Part shown: positions 6,450 to 8,358 of the stretch, one piece after another | How positions within the stretch are numbered: the stretch's first letter is position 1 | Layout: every line of letters begins with the position of its first letter | Origin: Bordetella parapertussis | GTDB taxonomy: Bacteria; Pseudomonadota; Gammaproteobacteria; Burkholderiales; Burkholderiaceae_B | Length of the DNA stretch: 8,358 nucleotides | Assembly: GCA_945882005.1 (NCBI GenBank) | Contig: CAMCWG010000121.1 | Location: 1-8,358 of the forward strand | Reading direction: 5' to 3' | The notes under the pieces: model-generated | What the model was told of the DNA's origin: nothing | The model's input: the letters and a program-made list of their open reading frames with translations, nothing else | Database searches by the model: none | Program-made: the position numbers and the translations under genes

Positions 6450-7667
6450 TTATTGTCCGCCTTTGGGGGAATCGTCGGTTTGACGCACAGCTTCTAGCGC
6501 AGCGACACTCTCGGAAATATCGGGTAGGACGATCGCAATGTTGAGCGATGCCAGTTCACTTAACAGTCTCAAAGCGCTCACTGTCTCGGGCGACTTGGCG
6601 TCGTAACGCGCAGCCACCGCTCCCTCGATTGCTGTTAACTCGAGCTGCCATATCGCTGACTGATGCATCAGTAATGCCATTTGCGCAGTCAACAGACGAG
6701 CACGCAAATTCGCTCTCAATAAAGCCCCTTGCTCTGGACTCATCAATAGCGCATTCCTGTCGGTCACACGTTGAATGCTAATCACATCTGCCAACTCGCG
6801 CACCAAAAAGGCAGCGCTAGACTTAGCCGAAGCACGCACCCTAGCCCAGTGTGTCTCCCACCAATTTTCGGTAACAACTCCCGGAGGTGAAACGCTCGCG
6901 CTGCCAGGCACGGCGGGCACACCAACGTTAGGTGACGCATTACGATCGCGTGCCGACATCAATCCAGGGGCCGCCTCGTCGGGCACAAGCAAAGGTGCTT
7001 TACCAAGTAAATTTGTCACTTGCTCAAGCTTAGCGGAGACCCCAGGTATGTCGACAGTTGCAACACCACGTAGACGGTCTAAGTCGGAACTGATCGCGCG
7101 CTGCAGCGACGCGAACCGAGGACGATCCGCCCGCACCAGCATGGATAAGCCGTGCTCAAGCGCCAGAATCGCGTTGTTGACGTTTCCAGATACACGTAAT
7201 TGTTGCCCGGCAACCGTTAACAAACGATCCACATCATTAGCAAGCATGGAGTCGTCCATGCCCTTATTGAAGTTTTGCCACACCTGCTCAAGTGCAGCGA
7301 ACTGACTCTGCGCGTCACGTAGCGCCGCCTCAGCGTGTTGAATGCGAAGTTGTTGCGCGTCGAGTAAAACAATGGCTTGTCGGGCGTCACGGCGTGCATC
7401 ATCGGCCTGCCCCTTCAAGTCTAAGACTTGCACGCTAACTTGCTTGATCGTCGTCTCAAAGCGACGTTGTGCAAACCACGCACCCGCGGCAGTCACAATC
7501 GCAACCAGTAAAAAAATAAGCGCTAGGGTCGAGGTCAACGATAACCCAGACGCCTTACGCCGCACGCGTGCATTAGCCGCAAAGGACTCTGTTGGAGCGG
7601 CCACTGAACTAGCGGATGGAGCGGTAGGTGAGGTATCTGTCATGCCCTTATTGTAGTCGTTAGCCAT
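6450..7667 (-). CDS. hemX: HemX, single-pass membrane protein of the haem biosynthesis operon
   Basis: HemX proteins are often annotated as uroporphyrinogen-III C-methyltransferase, but this one has no SAM-dependent methyltransferase domain. The family is a membrane-anchored accessory of tetrapyrrole synthesis with an uncertain role. Seen in the 405 residues: a Ser/Ala/Pro/Thr-rich cytoplasmic N-terminus (1-40) ending in basic VRRK, one membrane helix (about 43-66), a likely coiled coil rich in Gln, Arg and Ala (about 70-130), and the HemX core with LANDVDRLLTVAGQQLRVSG (142-161) and the following LEHGLSMLVRADRPRFASLQ (170-189). The first ATG (7667) overlaps the end of hemD by 8 bases and has no clear Shine-Dalgarno site. 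A second ATG at 7643 (residue 9) has AAGGG only one base away, too close to be ideal. I chose 7667 because of the stop-start overlap, with 7643 as the alternative. Confidence 0.9.
   Translation of the reverse strand: MANDYNKGMTDTSPTAPSASSVAAPTESFAANARVRRKASGLSLTSTLALIFLLVAIVTAAGAWFAQRRFETTIKQVSVQVLDLKGQADDARRDARQAIVLLDAQQLRIQHAEAALRDAQSQFAALEQVWQNFNKGMDDSMLANDVDRLLTVAGQQLRVSGNVNNAILALEHGLSMLVRADRPRFASLQRAISSDLDRLRGVATVDIPGVSAKLEQVTNLLGKAPLLVPDEAAPGLMSARDRNASPNVGVPAVPGSASVSPPGVVTENWWETHWARVRASAKSSAAFLVRELADVISIQRVTDRNALLMSPEQGALLRANLRARLLTAQMALLMHQSAIWQLELTAIEGAVAARYDAKSPETVSALRLLSELASLNIAIVLPDISESVAALEAVRQTDDSPKGGQ
6456..6464 (-). promoter_or_regulatory. Shine-Dalgarno site of hemY inside the end of hemX
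   Basis: The minus strand reads AAAGGCGGA, with its end 8 bases before the hemY ATG, inside the last codons of hemX. It supports the hemY start at 6447 and coupled translation. Confidence 0.6.
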
Positions 7668-8358
7668 CTAAAATCTGATCAAAACACAACACAATTTTAG
7701 AATCTTCAGGTTGGCAAAGATGTACCTTTAACCTAGCGAGATCCTCGCCGACGGCCTTGGCAAGGGTTTGCACTAAGCGCTCGTGGGTCAAAACAAACTG
7801 TCCAGACCGGAACCAGCCAAGTAGTCCCAAATTCTGCAGCTGCAGCGCAACAGACGCAATACCATGGCCGCTCGTTAACAGCCAGACAACCTTTGTCGAA
7901 GCACGGCCCCACGCCTGAAAATTTGCCACCGTATCACCCGACCAGGCAGCCTGAACCCTCTCATAAGCCTGATGCGTCGAAACCTCGACCCCTCGGCCAA
8001 TGAGCTTTTCAGATAACCAGTCACGTCCGTCTTGTCCACGCACGATTAGTACTTTTCTCGGGGGCGTGGTCAGCGCCTGCAAAAGGGGCCATAACGCTTC
8101 AGAGTCCCGAGCCTTTTCTGCATCCGGATACATAATATCGACTGCCGTTGGCCAGGCGCGCTCGATCGCGAGAGCAGTCGACGGACCCATACAACCCACC
8201 CTGACGGCGGATGGCCAAACGAAGTTTGGCCCGAGCTGCTGAGTGAAGCCATTCACTGCCGCTCTGCTTACAAAGACCACCAAGTCGTAGAGCTTGGGGT
8301 CAGGAATGTCGTGTGCTTGGGCAACGCAAGCCGTAAGAATCTCGAGGGCAGGACACTC
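7660..8358 (-). CDS. hemD: Uroporphyrinogen-III synthase (HemD), 5'-truncated by the window
   Basis: HemD closes hydroxymethylbilane to uroporphyrinogen III with inversion of ring D, in the cytoplasm. The frame is open to the window edge and reads CPALEIL and then LYDLVVFVSRAAVNGF, matching the conserved first-lobe motif. Only about 30 N-terminal residues are therefore missing (232 visible), and the TTG at 8283 is not the start. Later landmarks fit the family: VGCMGPSTALAIERAW (ring-binding Gly/Ser/Thr region), YPDAEKARDSEALWPLL, VLIVRGQDGRDWLSEKLIGR and the Tyr-containing VSTHQAYERV, then VVWLLTSGHGI and FVLTHERL. The two-lobe layout is complete apart from the start. It is followed by hemX with an 8-base overlap. 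hemC is expected upstream, outside the window. Confidence 0.92.
   Translation of the reverse strand, partial: ECPALEILTACVAQAHDIPDPKLYDLVVFVSRAAVNGFTQQLGPNFVWPSAVRVGCMGPSTALAIERAWPTAVDIMYPDAEKARDSEALWPLLQALTTPPRKVLIVRGQDGRDWLSEKLIGRGVEVSTHQAYERVQAAWSGDTVANFQAWGRASTKVVWLLTSGHGIASVALQLQNLGLLGWFRSGQFVLTHERLVQTLAKAVGEDLARLKVHLCQPEDSKIVLCFDQILDG

Noticed and set aside
6775..7305. 176-codon open frame antisense to hemX
   Set aside because: It is wholly opposite a well-supported hemX, has low-complexity Ser/Arg/Thr-rich content, no family features and no ribosome site of note.
6450..7667. HemX as a uroporphyrinogen-III methyltransferase
   Set aside because: No SAM-methyltransferase domain is present; the usual annotation name stems from fused or mis-transferred homologues.
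8281..8283. TTG as a start codon of hemD
   Set aside because: The 25 codons further upstream to the window edge continue conserved HemD sequence (ALEIL and LYDL), so this is an internal leucine.

Overview
The window looks like chromosomal DNA from a betaproteobacterium, most likely Burkholderiales and perhaps an Alcaligenaceae relative with moderate GC (roughly 50-55% by eye). The basis is the hemD-hemX-hemY gene order, which is typical of beta- and gammaproteobacteria, and the beta-like character of the LeuC/LeuD, CaiB-type and NagK/FAH-type proteins. The genus cannot be fixed from the sequence alone. There are no RNA genes, mobile elements, CRISPR arrays or large repeats. Coding density is very high, and the longest non-coding stretch is the 98 bases between the FAH gene and hemY.

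Left half, plus strand (2-4122): a tightly packed four-gene operon. It encodes a LeuC-type hydro-lyase large subunit (5' end cut off by the window), a LeuD-type small subunit, a class III (CaiB/BaiF) CoA-transferase and an HMG-CoA-lyase-like DRE-TIM lyase. The intergenic gaps are 4, 4 and 9 bases. The LeuC/LeuD pair carries the Fe-S and active-site signatures but differs from the standard biosynthetic enzymes at several motif positions. Together the four proteins could form a catabolic route: hydrate an unsaturated C4/C5 diacid (for example citraconate, mesaconate or maleate), load the hydroxy-diacid with CoA, then cleave the CoA ester (for example citramalyl-CoA to acetyl-CoA plus pyruvate). 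That substrate assignment is inference. The operon ends at a clear hairpin with T-tracts on both strands.

Centre, minus strand (4166-4864): a single fumarylacetoacetate-hydrolase-family gene, convergent with the operon and sharing its terminator. It has its own Shine-Dalgarno site and a possible -10 box. It resembles fumarylpyruvate/maleylpyruvate hydrolases and acylpyruvases, so it could feed a diacid such as maleate to the neighbouring hydratase, or it could be an unrelated housekeeping acylpyruvase/oxaloacetate tautomerase.

Right half, minus strand (4963-8358): the haem-biosynthesis genes hemD (uroporphyrinogen-III synthase, 5' end outside the window), hemX and hemY, transcribed in that order. 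hemD and hemX overlap by 8 bases and hemX and hemY are 2 bases apart, indicating one operon with translational coupling. HemX and HemY are membrane-anchored accessory proteins of the haem pathway. There is no convincing terminator after hemY, so some readthrough into the FAH gene is possible.
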